Shown in pieces: positions 1-13,890 of a stretch of 64,000 bases of DNA (position 1 is its first letter; every line of letters begins with the position of its first letter). The translations under genes were made by a program, and so were the position numbers. Source of the stretch: Wuchereria bancrofti (lineage: Eukaryota; Nematoda; Chromadorea; Rhabditida; Onchocercidae); NCBI GenBank assembly GCA_005281725.1, contig SSBO01000001.1, forward strand, positions 10,246,251-10,310,250, given 5' to 3'. The notes under the pieces are model-generated. The model saw nothing but the letters and a program-made list of their open reading frames with translations, searched no databases and was not told the DNA's origin.

Positions 1-1271
1 TTTTAATCATCTCATATTACTCATATTGTAGGATTTTAATGTTACTATTTCTTGTTTCGGCTGTATTTTATAGCATATTTCTTAATAGATAAAATAGGAT
101 GCAATGCTATATTTTTTAGGCTTAATTATTATTTTCATTTCATTAAATGTAATTAATTTCATTACTCAATAAATTGTCCTATAAAAGAAAAACACAATAA
201 TCATAATGAAATTTTGAAACAATATTTAAAATACGAAAAGCATATTTTAGGTGAAAAGAAGACTACTTGAACATAGTGCAAAGAAAATTAAATGAAAAAA
301 TAAAAAACATTGACATTACGAAAAAATTAATATAATGTTGCAAAGAAAGTAATTAAAATTTTCCTAAATTATAGTAACAATTTTTAATCGTAAAAAAGTG
401 GAAAGGTCAGAAAGTATTTGTAATGAGATAATGAATTCATACTATCTTCATTGAAATTTTTCAAGCAAAAATTCTATTTATGTGGATGGATGCATAAATG
501 GATAAAATAATTTGTTTAGGAAATAATCTCACTAATTACGCAATTTTCTATCTCTTTTTTTAAAAGATTTTTAAAGAAAATTTTTCCTATTCTAATGACT
601 GTAGTAAAGATCTGAAATATACCTATAGGAATGATATTATATTCATTAAATAAAAATTACATATGATTAGTTAAACTTTAATCTAACGACTTATATGGCA
701 TCTAAAAACTTATTACTAAATTTAGCACTTCTGCTGATTGATTCCGAGAAATGAATTAAAATCTAGCATGATATGTGATGATATAAATTTAAGTATAAAA
801 TCTTCTCTGTCATGGATAGACCAATTGCTTTTATGTATATTTTCACAACACATATTTAAATTTTTACTTTTGCCTGAAAAAAAAAAATTACAGAATGTTT
901 AAATTAAAAAGAACTTTATATTCAGATGAGCAAGCATAGCCCTGGAATGTTTTACATGAGTTTTTCAAAGTGGTTCCATTTCATCATAATTAAAACTACA
1001 TGAACAACTTTCATGCAAATAAAATAACTCCATAACACAAGAATAAAACATCACTTAAAAAAATGGCAATAAAATAAGCGAAATTTTGCCTCTTCTAATG
1101 TTAAGAGAAAACAACATGACTATTTATAACAGTAAAGAAAACAAAAATCATAACATTAATAGAAAAAAAAAGAAAAACTGTAAACAAAAAAACTAGTTGA
1201 AAGGCAGGACAATGAACATTTTGAAATATTTCCGATTTTCGGACTAAATAAGACTTTTGAAATCACTTGAA
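1..1271. other. 3' flank, no gene seen
   Basis: This AT-rich stretch lies downstream of the minus-strand gene ending at 1272. I see no exon with coherent coding sequence and splice signals on either strand, only A/T runs. It probably holds the 3' UTR and polyadenylation region of that gene near 1200-1271. Confidence 0.5.
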
Positions 1272-4200
1272 TTAAGTAATTTTGGATCGGCAAGTAAATT
1301 CTTTCCAAACAGTAATTCCTGGTGAAGCTGATGCCAAAAAACCCAAACTTTCACCTAAAAAGTATAATAATTAGTACTATTCATGATTGTTGAAAGTAAA
1401 TGAAGTAAGTAAGCAAAGATCAACTTGGATTTCAGTTTAAAACTTGCAATAAAATTTTAGATTACGAAAAGCTAATAAACTAGGAAATTTTTGCTTATTA
1501 AATTTGCTCTATCAGCTAATTCTTTTCAAGAGGAAAAGGTTGAATGTTGCTTTTTGTTATACTATATAAAAAAAGAAACCATTCAGAAATGGAACGTTGG
1601 ATATAACTCGTTCATCCGGTGTAAGCTCCTTTTTCAAAACGGTTTTAAACGGATACCATTGATCAGGACGATGAGCAATTGTCCAGGGAACCAAACGCAT
1701 ACCTCTAAAGGAAGATATTTGACGCGTACCTGAAAAATTTCTTTCCTATCAAATTAAAACAATGTTTTCTAAATTTTATCAAAACAATTTTTACTTGCGA
1801 TTTAAAAAAAAATAATAATAATAATTACGTTATTATAGATGAAGAAAATACGGGAATCTTTAGATTCATCGATCTTTTTTCTTTTTTTTTTAAGCATTGA
1901 TATGCCAGAAGTAGAAATTAAAAGCAACTGAGCTATTCATTTAGCTGTTAAAGGACAAATAAAAATTAATCCTAGGCAGAATAACATATTAGTTTCACTT
2001 AAAAAAAAAGATATAAAATTAAAAATAAACCTTCAAAAGTATTCCATACGATATAAAGTACAACAATGTAAGCAGAATTTCTGCCTCCTTCACCAGGTCC
2101 TTTAGCTTCAATAACTGCAGTTAACACAATGTTAGCTATATATTGTTCACAGTCGATCAGATCTACCTAAAATATGAAAAAATTTAAAACATTTATTCAG
2201 GCAAATAGAAAAAGAAATAATTATAATTCAAGAATAAGTAGAATATTAAATTACGAATAAATAAAACATTGAAATACAACAGGAAACTTTTAGTATTTTA
2301 AAAATATTAAAGCTATCGATAACTGTGTAGATATTATCTCTGTCGTTGAAGTCAACCTTAGTATTTCATCGTAAAATACGAACGATAGTAGCAAGTAAGT
2401 AATGTGGATGTAAGACATAATATGTTTTCAAAAAGTTTAAGTAAAAATATTGTGCCATTTGATAATAATTATGTTCGAAAAGAAAAAAATCACTACCATA
2501 TCAATCAAAAAAAGCTACATTATTATAAAAATCTTCCAAAATTACTCCATATCACGAAAAAAATAAAAGATTAAAAATTAATATTAAAAATTTAAAAAAA
2601 AAAGATTAAAAATTAGAAGATTTTAATATTAACCAGATCATGCCTAATGTGGTTAACATAAAAATGACTCCAAACAAAGATTATTTAAATTAAAACAACA
2701 TTCCGATGGAAAAAGAAATAGGATTAAAAAATACCTCGTAATCGATTAAACCTTCATATTTATAATTTCCATACATCCTGGAAACAACCACAGGCATAAT
2801 TTCATACAGCAAACGTTCAATATCCATTAGAGTTTCAGTAAGGAAAAGTGGCTCACTTAGGCCTGCTGGTGAGGGATCGTTGTCTAAATTTTATGCTGCA
2901 TAAATTTGAATTTTATTTACAAAAATAACGAAGGCCAGAATAAGTTCAGTAAGTTTAAAAGCTAATGAGAGATGATTTCTGCAAAAAAAAAAAAAAAGGA
3001 TGCAACTTAAAATTTTACTGCGAAACGGCAAAATTTCAGTTTGTACACAACTACACAATGGCATCATTATTACCTTCAATGAAATGAAATAAATAAATAA
3101 GAAATAAATAAACCTTCAACAGTAACTCGCTTTAAATGGTATTCTCGAGCAGTATTTCCACAATGTTCAGTTGCATCTTCCACTCTAATATCTTGTGAAT
3201 TACATCCCTCAAATATCAGTGCTTCACCACCATCCATTATTTTTGGATCAATTACTTGAGCTATCTGTAACAGATAAGAAACTTAACAATTTTAAAAAGT
3301 ATTACACAAACGTTCAAACCTGTTTGAAAAACTTATGAAAGTCTTTTTCGCACTGAAAAAAAACTTCCCACTGCTCCTAATCATAACATCACACAACATT
3401 AATATGAGTGCTTCATTTAAAGCGTTTGAAGTTTTAATATTACAACTAATTGTGTTGTTTGAAGTGACACAATTAATTGTATTATTTAAAAAAAAACAGT
3501 TCAAATTAACAAATTGACTTGAATACAATTGACAGAGCTAACAATTTGGAAGTAATTTTGTATAACGCATTTTTTTTTCTCAGAAAACTAATTTAAAAGT
3601 CACAAATTCCTAACATACCATACGTGACATACGAACCGCTTTCAAAGGAGGACAATTCTTCGTAAATAGATATGAAATTAATGCAGTTCCACCGTTCAGT
3701 ATACCACCATGATCCGTTGAACGCAAAACTGCTCTATAAACAAAAAATGGAATGCTACCACAGAAAAAAAAAAACCACTCATCGCAAGGTGAAATATTTG
3801 TGAACTAGTCGTTTCGAAATGATTTACTAAATTTCATTAAGGACGATCTTTGTAAATTACTTATATATCAAAATCGACTGACAACATAAAAACGAGAGTT
3901 GTCTGATGCCATCTTTTAATACATAAAAACAAGTCAGAGTCGAGTAAAAGAAAAATGAATAAATAAAAAATGCCATGCATAATCTTATTAAGTTACTCAA
4001 ATCAGTATCATTTACATTCTAACTATCTTGTTTATAAGGTAACAAGAAATAATTAGAACAAGAATAAGACCAAAAAAAGAAGCTAAGTTACGGATAATTA
4101 TAAAAGAGAATTAAAGAATACTTCGATAATTTCAAGCCATTCCAACGATAAGACATCACAAGGCATGTGGTCAAAGAAATAGTGATACGGAAACGAAACA

Positions 4201-6555
4201 GTATAAATTTAACTTTGGCAATAACTGAAAAGGGCTCCAAGTCTCGCCTTGATATGGTTGTATTCCTTGGTTCAGTGTTTTGTTTCCTGAAATTTTCAAG
4301 ATAAAACTTTCACTTTGTCTTTTCCTATTAATTTTTCGAAACAATAAGAAGATGAACCAAGATATCAAACATTCGGACTTAGAATGCGTTTCAACTTCTC
4401 ACCAGTTTTTAATTTACCAATAATTTTAAAAATGTGAATTACTGATTTAATTTTTTGAAGACATTTGCATCTCCGAAAATGAAATCACACTCTTTGTTCC
4501 GAAATATAGCAGAAGCATAATATTATTCCTAAATCTTTGCAAAAGATGAAAAAAAAAAAAAAAACTAACATAAAACCGACGATTGAGATATGTGAAGAGC
4601 TGTATGGAAATGTTGCATAAACTTTCGCAGTACTTGGCCAAGCTGTGAAAATTGTAATGAAAGCCTGCAAAAATTAAAATGAAATATTTTAACAACAAAT
4701 ATACTGACAATGCAGAACTCATTTATTTCAACAATTTTCAGGATTAATAAATGTACAAAAATTCAACAAAATATCAAAATTTTTACAGGTCTAAGCAATG
4801 TTGCTGACAATTCAAATACAATAACGTTGAGCTCTGTTTCATCTTCATCATGTCCCACTGAAATATCACATTTTAAACCATATTTAACATCACAATTATT
4901 AGAAGAGATACTTATGTTTTACGCTAGCAAAACAAATTGAGATTATAATCTTGAAAGAATAAAAATAATCTACTTGAATTTAAATGATGTGAGTCAGAAA
5001 ATGAATAGAGCAAGCCAACTGCATAGCGAGAATCATTTGAAAGACCTATGAAAATGCATCTGAAATTTTGCTTCATTTACTTAAAGAATTATTATATAAT
5101 TTTCATCTCATCTTTGTCGAACAATTAACTTTGTTTGATGATATATCAATAAAAATGATTAATATCATACAGGTAAATTCTTCTATCAACAGTTCCTATA
5201 TTTTCCTTGATCTATGAGAATCAGAATCTGAGATATTTTATTCAATCTCGATTAATTTTCTCTCACGAAAATATCTACATTTTGTGATTGCAATTATTAC
5301 TTTCTGGAAATGCCAAATACAAGAAAAAGAAAAAAACATTAGAAATTGCTCTCTGGAAACAGTGACGTGTACGACTGTTCATATTAATCACCTAATTTCT
5401 TCACGAATTTTTATGCTCAGAACCTTTAAAACGCATTTTTTTTTTCTTCAGAACGATATTTTCGATGCTTAATGTATTTTAAAAATTCGTTTAAATAATC
5501 TGACGATTCTGCCTTTAATCTCTTATACACAGTTAGAAAATGCAATACAAACTATAAAAAAGAGATCATTGCGCTCTTTCACAACATTCACTTCATAATG
5601 CTTAAAATAATGGTTATAGTATATTCTAAATGAAGTTTGTGTAAGAAGTAAAGAATATGAGACATAATTCAGTTTTATATTCTTTATTTCACTTCTCGAG
5701 ATTTAGTGTAAAATGTTTATGCTCAAAAATAAAAATAAAAAAAAAAAAGAGATACTGAAGCAACTTACTCTCGAGTAATATCCAACAAACGTTTTACACC
5801 TGAAATTTCGACTAGATATGGACATTCTAATTGATCTAATCGCACTCGACAAGTCATGCGATTAAGCTGTCTTGCTTCTCCATGTAACTGGAATATAAAT
5901 ATTACAACAATGACATTGAAAATTGTATATAACTTTCAAACTAACTAAAAAGATCATACTTTTCCTTTGTTTTATTTGACACTTATTAGTTCAGTGGTAG
6001 TATTGATTTACTCTGAATACATTAGTAGTCAAAATAAAAATCTAATATTTCACTGTGATTTAAAACAAATCCTTGTCATCTGATTGTTCTTCAAATCACG
6101 AACATTTTAATACAACAGATGAATTGTATTAAAACTATCATCTTCATCAATTAATAACAAATAAACTATTAGTTGAATCAAATAGCTTATATAAGCTCTA
6201 ATTTTTTCTTCTCTTTCAATTTATAATTTCACTTAAATATTCTCTAACAAAACAATGTGATTCGGCTAGTATTTTCTAGCTAAATAATTAGCTAATAATC
6301 TGCAACATTTATCATAGCAAAAAAAAATATATATATGTACACGAAATAAATAAGTAAATTAATTAATTAAAAGATGGGCAAAAAAAAGTTGAAGCAAAAT
6401 TTTACCTCACGATGACGAATAATTTTTGGCAATGATGAAGCTATCGATTTCTTTCGCATTAATGATGATTGTACCAGATGATGCATTCGTGATATGATTG
6501 GTATCTGATCATAATGATGATAATGATCACAATGCTTACTAATCGATGATAACAT
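1272..6555 (-). CDS. Conserved-looking protein of unknown function, 8 exons
   Basis: I do not recognise this gene. Eight minus-strand exons join in phase into about 350 residues: 6555-6406, 5887-5769, 3733-3619, 3264-3114, 2883-2735, 2166-2031, 1729-1580 and 1354-1272 (TAA). All introns are GT-AG. The composition is that of a real globular protein: balanced residues, several Trp and Cys, and motifs such as HGGILNGGTALISYL (exon 3), DPKIMDGGEALIFEGCNSQD (exon 4) and EAKGPGEGGRNSAY (exon 6). Residues 22-49 are rich in Arg, Lys and Ser and poor in acid, which could be a mitochondrial presequence; that is inference. No clear membrane segment is visible. The start at 6555 is the first Met of the open frame; an internal Met near residue 23 is the alternative. 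A CTACAG acceptor about 50 nt upstream of the ATG could receive a spliced leader. The largest intron (3734-5768) holds nothing coding that I can see. Confidence 0.75.
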
Positions 6556-7182
6556 TGATAATATTTATTGATAATGATTTATTTTCATTATCTCACTATT
6601 CACCTGTAGCATATATTATTAATGAATAAAAATTTTTCAATTTTTCTTTTTTCATCTCATTTTTGAATTTTAATTATTTTACTATTAGTAAAAGAATTTA
6701 AATACTTAATATAAACTTATACTTCTACCTAGAAAATTACTAATTTTTAATTATAGCATTATTTTTTGAATAGAATTTATTTCCCCAAATTTTCCAACAG
6801 CATTTTCTCTAAATCTCTTTAATCCCTATAATACTTTGCTCTTTGTATTCTTCTCTACCTCTCACAATATTTTTTCATCACTATCATTTCGAATACATAT
6901 AATAATAATAATAATTTTCAGTTAAATTTTATATTTTGTAAATATATTTTCTTGCTTTTTCTAGTGCTACGTGAAGCTGTATGACGTTTACGTGATTGTT
7001 TAATTAACGTTTACGTGATTATCATGTTTAGTTGACTATTTATCAAATATCATACGCAAACAGAAAATAAAATAAAATTTGAATTTAACACAATATAAGA
7101 TGAAAGTCAGTTTGATGAGTCACAGTTTAATGATTAATTTTAAATTCTTTAAAAAAAAAAAGATTGAAATTGTAATTGGTGT
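6556..7182. other. Intergenic region with a short direct repeat
   Basis: This is the 5' flank of the minus-strand gene starting at 6555. It holds (AAT)n around 6901-6915 and two copies of GTTTACGTGATT about 26 bp apart near 6985-7020. No coding exon is seen. Confidence 0.4.
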
Positions 7183-7264
7183 GCAACGGTGTCCGAGTGG
7201 TTAAGGAGCTTGATTAGAAATCAAATGGGTTCCGCCTCCATAGGTTCGAATCCTGCCCACTGTG
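7183..7264 (+). tRNA. tRNA-Ser (anticodon AGA), degenerate or pseudogene
   Basis: The sequence carries the hallmarks of a type II serine tRNA. It has a D-arm box with GAGTGGTTAAGG, an anticodon loop TTAGAAA (AGA at 7216-7218), a long variable arm and the B box GGTTCGAATCC with T-loop TTCGAAT at 7245-7251. The length of 82 nt is normal for tRNA-Ser. The acceptor arm (7183-7189 against 7257-7263) has two mismatches (A-C and C-A) plus a G-T wobble. The T stem and the outer anticodon pair are also imperfect. There is no long T-run terminator immediately downstream. It may therefore be a decayed copy; the promoter boxes themselves look intact. Confidence 0.6.
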
Positions 7265-7968
7265 AGGCTGAAACTTTATTCTTGATAATAGTCAATATTG
7301 CAATGGAAATAATTATTATTAATGATAAACAATCAATAACAGTAATGATAATAATAGTAGTGATAAGAACAATGATAATAATGGTAATATGTCAATCTTA
7401 ATTAAAATTAATATGGTAATATCGTATTGCAATGCTAATTGTTGTTGTGATAATTTGGTGCAATTCATTGTGAAATGATATAATTTTTTCATTTTACAAT
7501 TTCTGCCAGATTATAAAGAATTTATAGGAAAGGATCGATTATTGTTAAATTATTGATTTGTGAAAATTTTATAGTTATGATGAAACATATTGCTAACTTC
7601 AGTTAATCATTTTAGTGTAAATTTGTTGTATACAAATATGCATTTCAAAATATATCTTTTATTATAATTGAAAATAATTAATTAAATTTGCATGAATGAA
7701 GTAAAATATCATATATGTATATCTGTGCTCTGATAATTCATTCTTCCAATTATAAAAACGTAGGAAAATTATAGGAATAGTAAGAAATATTTAGGAAAAA
7801 CTAGAAGAAACGATAACGATAAATGCTTTCAATTGATTAATTTTTTCGTAAAATTTCAAAATTTGACTGATAAAAAAAGCAAATTAGTAAAAGAAAAAAA
7901 AAAAGTAAAATTAATACTTCTAACAAAGCACAATAAAAAAAAAAAAAAAAAAGAGAGATATGAGATTA
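7265..7968. other. Intergenic region, no gene seen
   Basis: AT-rich DNA between the tRNA-like gene and the 3' end of the GNAT gene. It contains ATAATAATAG-type simple sequence near 7347-7385 and A-runs at 7890-7950. No coding exon is supported. Confidence 0.4.
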
Positions 7969-10900
7969 TTAAATAAACATTGTCACATCACTAACACAAT
8001 AAATTTTATCAATATCATGATCTGGTATTTGTTGAGTAAATTGTGGAGTAAGCTGTTCCTTCTAAAATGAATTCAATTATTTGTAAGGTAAAATTGAAAA
8101 AGCAAAATTATATACCTTAATTTATAATATAATTAAAAAATAAAACTTTCTTTTCTTTTCTCTTTCGCTTTTTTAAATTTCCATTCTTATAGATTTATAA
8201 CAAAAAAAAAAAAAAAAAGAGAAAAAGAGAAATTTCATTTAAAAAAAAATTTTACCAATTCAAAATCAGCAACATTATGAAGAATTTGTTGCACTGTTGT
8301 TGTTTTTGTCGTTGGTATACGTAAACTAATTAAATTTTGCTCATTAATTTCATCATTAAAACATGAATGTAAAATATGAAAAAGAAGTTTGAAACCATCA
8401 TTTGAATCACAATATATTGGTCCAAATTGAGGATAACCAACAATTGATAATAAACGACCACAACCATAGCCAACAATTTCATCATTTGAATTTACCAATA
8501 CCTAAATATCATTGTTATTTGTATTTTTGATAGTTAATTAATAATTTAAAATAAATATGTATTTGTTAAATTTAATAAATTTAAAAAACAAAAAAAAAAA
8601 AACAAAAAAGGATAAATATGTGTGTGATAATTTCAGATGCTTTTACTAATAATTATGCAAAAAAAAAAAAATAATTTATTATCATTATACATTGTTGATC
8701 GTCAGGAATTACTTTAATTAGATCATAAATTAACATCTAAAAAAATAATTTATTATCATATACAAAGGTTGGTTTCCAGGAATTAGTTTAATTTTTTTTT
8801 TTCAATTTAATTAGATCATAAATTAACATCTAATTAATAAATTAACATCTAAAAAGAGCAATCGATTATGCATATATCAGTCATTCCAATGATAAGATAT
8901 TATCATTGGCATATTAATTTTCATTTTTCTCCTCTTGATAAATTCATAAATTTAATTTAAACTTTTCATTTTTCTTCTTTCATACCTTACAAACTGCATC
9001 AATACGATCTACAGCCCATTGTCTAATAAAATCTTCACGTTGACATTTTGCAACTTTAGCATCATAATTAATAATTCGTTGTAAGCTTACTTCTTTCCCA
9101 TCTTTTATGGTTAATTGAATATCATCAACTGTAATTCAATTTTAAATTATAATTTTTAGATAAAATCTTGTTAAATTTAATATTTCATTTTAGGCCTCTT
9201 TCATAATGCTAAAATTAGTTAAGATTTTAGGCTAAGAATTATAATTAAATTTTATTAATTAAGACTTTTTAATAATATTTAACAATCACATTACTATTTT
9301 TATTCATTTTGATTTTATCAATTTGTTTGATAAGCATATCATCATCATCGTCATCCACATTCATTACAATTTTCAAAAATTAAAAAAAAATTTTACTTTA
9401 AATGTCTAAAATTTTCATTTTTAAAAATTAAAATAAAAATATTTTTATTATATTATGTAAATACCAATAAGTTTTTGTTTATTAATATTTTTCACTTTAA
9501 TAATATCAATCATCCAGGATGTTCGCTTATTGAAACCAAGTTTGTCACTGTATATCGATGACATTTGTTGCACTAAAAAAAAAAAAAATATGCTTTTATT
9601 ATTTCTCACTCATTTTCTTTTTTTTTTTTTTTCATTTACATAAATTTTTTTATTTCAAAATTTAGCCAAAAAAAATAAATTTTTTTTTTTTTTTTAAAAA
9701 CTAACCAGCATTTAATCCAATATTTTTCTTTCGTAAATTATCATTAACAACACGTTTAAATAATTCCGCTCCAATACCTTTCTTTCGATATTCTGGTCGT
9801 ACATAATACAATGATACAAATGCATAATTATCAAATTCCAAACATATACATGATCCAACATAATCACCAACTAAAATTTAAAATTTATTTTAAAAATTAA
9901 TGATAATTACAAATTAAGTAAATTCAAATTTATTTTAAAAATTAATGATAATTACAAATTAAGTAAATTCAAATTTACTTCAAAATTAATAATTCCAAAT
10001 TAAATAATTTCGAAGTTATTTAAAAAATTAATGATAATACCAAATTAAATAATTTCAAATTTATTTCAAAATTAATGATAATTACAAATTAACTAATTTA
10101 AAATTCATTTAAAAAATTGATGATAATTCCAAATTAAATAATGTCAAATTTATTCCAAAATTAATGATAATCCCAAATTAAATAATTGCAAATTTATTTC
10201 AAAATTAATGATAATTGCAAATTAACTAATTTAAAATTCATTTAAAAAATTAATGATAATTCCAAATTAAATAATTTCAAACTTATTCCAAAATTAATGG
10301 TAATTACAAATTAAGTAACTTCAAATTTATTTAAAAAATTAATGATAATTACAAATTAAATAATTGCAAATTTATTCCAAAATTAATGATAATCCCAAAT
10401 TAAATAATTTCAAATTTATTTTAAAAATTAATGATAATTCCAAATTAAGTAATTTCAAATTTATTTTAAAAATTAATGACAATTACAAATTAAGTAATTT
10501 AAAATTTATTTCAAAATCAATGATAATTTCAAATTTCCTCCACAACTAATAATAATTTCAAATTAAGTAACATTTCCTGTTTTTTTTTTTGAACCATTTT
10601 AATGCTTAAAAATGTCGAAGGAAACAATGTGTAAATAAATATTAAATCATGTGAACAAAATTTGTTTACATTAAGATAAAAGAAGAGAAGAAAACTATCA
10701 AAACATTTTGTATAAACATATTTTAACTAAAACAAAAACAAACAAAAAAAAAAAGCAGAGAAAATTAAAACAAAAAAAAAATAATAATTTCATTAAGATA
10801 GATTAATATTAAATTTACAACAAAATTGATTAATGCACTAAAAATTTTATATAAGAATTTTCCAAAAAAAAAAACAATAAAAAATATGATTGATACATTT

Positions 10901-11371
10901 AAAAAAATAAAGTAAAATAATAAACTCAAATATGAAAATAAAATTTTTCAAAATCATTTTAACAAAACAATAATCTTTCCTTCTTCCTTCTTTCACTTTT
11001 TTTTTTAAATTATGAAAAAAAAAAATTTAACTTTTTTATTTTTCTCTTTTCTCTAAGCTATATTTTATTCTTTTAATTTATCAAAAAACTATAAAAATTT
11101 AAATGAAAAGAAAAAAAAAAAAAAGTTTTAAAAAGAAAAAATTACTTTTTGTCCTTGCAGCAATATCATGTAATTTTGTTGGGCCAAGCATTTTTTGATA
11201 ACAATCATAATCACGATACTTTCTTATCCAACCATTACTTTCATTGCTTGCATTAACTAAGCTAACAAAATCTTCCTTTCCACCACGAGCATATATTATC
11301 ATTGGTGATCTTATCATCTTATCATTATCATCATTTTCCATCATTAATTCATCATCCATTTCGTCCGTCAT
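7969..11371 (-). CDS. GNAT-family N-acetyltransferase, two-domain nematode type
   Basis: Six exons join in phase into 326 residues: 11371-11146, 9870-9706, 9572-9465, 9128-8986, 8501-8256 and 8061-7969 (TAA). The acetyl-CoA binding motif A is visible at about residues 94-110, with R-K-K-G-I-G at 104-109 following the beta-4 segment FVSLYYVRPEY; this is the GNAT signature. The C-terminal half (exons 4-6), with segments VGYGCGRLL and GYPQFGPIYCD, fits the second GNAT-like lobe (Acetyltransf_18/YitH type) seen in many nematode two-lobed acetyltransferases. The acyl acceptor cannot be read from sequence. The N-terminus is acidic and Met-rich (residues 1-20). The 1.3-kb first intron carries a 45-bp minisatellite that abuts the exon 2 acceptor. 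The family call is firm; the substrate is unknown. Confidence 0.82.
9872..10565. repeat. 45-bp AT minisatellite in GNAT intron 1
   Basis: About 15 diverged copies of a 45-bp unit whose core reads AATGATAATTACAAATTAAG. The array begins at the 3' splice site of GNAT exon 2 (exon edge at 9870) and runs into the intron. Copies differ by point changes and 1-3 bp indels. Confidence 0.9.
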
Positions 11372-12235
11372 TCCAACTGATTGATTATTTCAAATGTGCT
11401 TTTGAACGTTTCCAATTGTCCTATCAATACAATTTATCCTTTAAAATTAAATTTACATATGATTTTTTCTTTTTTATTTTTTTCAAAAAAAAATAAAAGT
11501 ATTATTTTGTACAAAAAAAAAAAATGAAAAAAAAAAATAAAATGCTTAAAAAGAAGATTAACGATATTCGAATATAAATCAACAATAAAAGATAATGTTT
11601 AATCATTTCATCAGATGAAATTATTCTTGAAAAGTACGATGATCCCTTTTTTTTTTTTTTTTTTTTAATAATTTTCAAATAGATTTAAAATTGATTTAAA
11701 GACAAAAAACAAAAAAAAAAGAACTTCTAATTTTAGGTCATTGATTTCATTTGAGAAAAAAAAAAAAGAAACTTTTCGGAGAAATAATAAAGAAAAAAGA
11801 AAGAGTGGAAAAAGTTTTTACAATTGAAATTATTTATTGCTTCCATGCAAATTGAAATTACTTTCAAATTTGAGCGTTAAAAAAAAAAAACAAATTTGTT
11901 AATATTCAAAAATTATTCTAATTCTCATTATAATTTTCTAGAAATTCTATATTTCATATTTAATCTTTCTATTTCATCTATTTGCTTTAAAAAAAAGACA
12001 AAAATACAAGTTGAAATAAGTTTTAAAAATAGATTTGTTAATTTTAAAGAGACAATGAAGATTATTCTCATCTTTCTGTGCTCTTTTTTACATTTTCAAC
12101 AGCATTTTTTTAATTTAAAAAAAAAAAAAAAGGAGAAAAGTAGCGAACTAAAGGAAATCAATATGACATAAATGAGAAATATATAACTGACGATAGAAAG
12201 TCATTTTTTTACAAACTAAAATGAACCAAATAATA

Positions 12236-12655
12236 ATTTAAAAATTTCATGTGCATCGTTATTCTTTGACAATAATAACTAATAATAATGATGGCGATAA
12301 TAATTAGTAATAATAATAATAACTGATAATTAGTAATCAATAATAATAATAAATAATAGTAGAACAATAATAACTAATAATAACGATGGCGATAATAATT
12401 AATAATAATAATTGATAATTAATAATCAATAATAATAATAGATAATAGTAGATATGGACAATAATAACTAATATTAATGATGGCGATAATAATTAATAAT
12501 AATAATTGATAATTAATAATCAATAATAATAATAGATAATAGTAGATATGGACAATAATAACTAATATTAATGATGGCGATAATAATTAATAATAATAAT
12601 AATAATAATTGATAATTAATAATCAATAATAATAATAAATAATAATAGTAGATAT
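12236..12655. repeat. ~93-bp minisatellite built on AAT triplets
   Basis: Four copies of a unit of about 93 bp, each carrying one GATGGCGATAATAATT landmark (near 12289, 12385, 12479 and 12572) embedded in AATAAT/AATTGATAATTAATAATC sequence. Copies two to four are nearly identical, which suggests recent expansion. Confidence 0.9.
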
Positions 12656-13340
12656 GTTCATCGATTATCATTAATAATGTTTACAAATTGGATTAATCCA
12701 AATAAAAATATTGTTAAAAATTTGAAAATATAAATTATTTGATAAAAAAAAAAAAAATGAAATTCTGGAAAAGTATGTTTCTTATCGATACGAAGCTGAA
12801 TAACAACTAATGTAGCATAATGCCATTTCCTTTTTACAAAAAAAAAAAAAAAAAATTGCCTATGAATCATTTTTTAAAAACTGCACAAGGCAATCATCAG
12901 TCTCGTTCAATCATATTGAAAATATTAATGATTATTTGAAATTAAAATTTAAACTCGAAAAAGCAATAAATAAATTTTGAAAAAAAAAAAAAGTTAAAGA
13001 ATGTTTTGAAAAAAAAAATAGGTAAAAATAAAAAAATATTCAAAATAAAAAATGTTAAAATATTGCAGAGATAAAAAGTAACATTTGCTTAAAAATATTG
13101 GTTAAAATTAAAATTTAAAAGAGAAAAAAAAAGTATTAAAATAAATATATTTATATTATTTTTGTTTACATATCAAAAAGATTATATAATTTAAACATAA
13201 ACTAAAGAGAATTAAATAATTTAAGCATTCATATAATGCAGAAAATTCATCATCGCTTTTTGTAACGGTTATTATAAAATCAATCAATTAATGAAAAGAA
13301 AACTATGTTTAATTTCATAATAACAATAATAATAATACAC

Positions 13341-13380
13341 AGAGAGGGAGGGAGAGAGAGAGAGAGAAAGAAAGGGAAAG
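13341..13380. repeat. GA-rich microsatellite
   Basis: A purine tract of GAGAGAGGGAGG type with GAAA units. Similar GA or CT tracts occur at 49185-49211, 50238-50278, 50634-50672 and 62763-62810. Confidence 0.85.
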
Positions 13381-13890
13381 ATAAACATCTTTGTTAGATT
13401 AATCATAATACTTTAATCTTTACATTTTACAGCGCTATAAATGCAATAAACAATAATAATTAGTTGTCAATTTCATATTTAGTAATAATTTAAAAATTTG
13501 CTATCATTTAAATCCTAAAATTTGCAATGTTTGTATAAAAATGAAGTATAATTGATGAAAATTAACTTTTCCGGAATGAAATGAGGGATGTTTGAGCGCT
13601 TAAACATAGAATCATTGTGCAAACAAAACTAGTTTTTGTTGTTATGAATGTTTTTCTGTTTAAAGAAAGAAAAAAAAAAAGTTATTTAATTATTTAGCTG
13701 TTGTTTTGGATGCAGTAAGTATAAAATTGTTACAATTGAATATTTTCAATTTTGTTAATAATTTAATGAAAAAAAAAAACTTTTCTTTAAAATGAAATAA
13801 TGTTTTTTTTTTTCTCTTTTTCCGCTATAGAAATCAAAGATTAATCTTTTAAATATAATTTTATCAATTCCGTTGTACATTTATATCAAG

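Noticed and set aside
10364..10549. 61-residue frame of repeated KINDNSKLSNFKFIL units
   Set aside because: It is a translation of the 45-bp minisatellite in GNAT intron 1.
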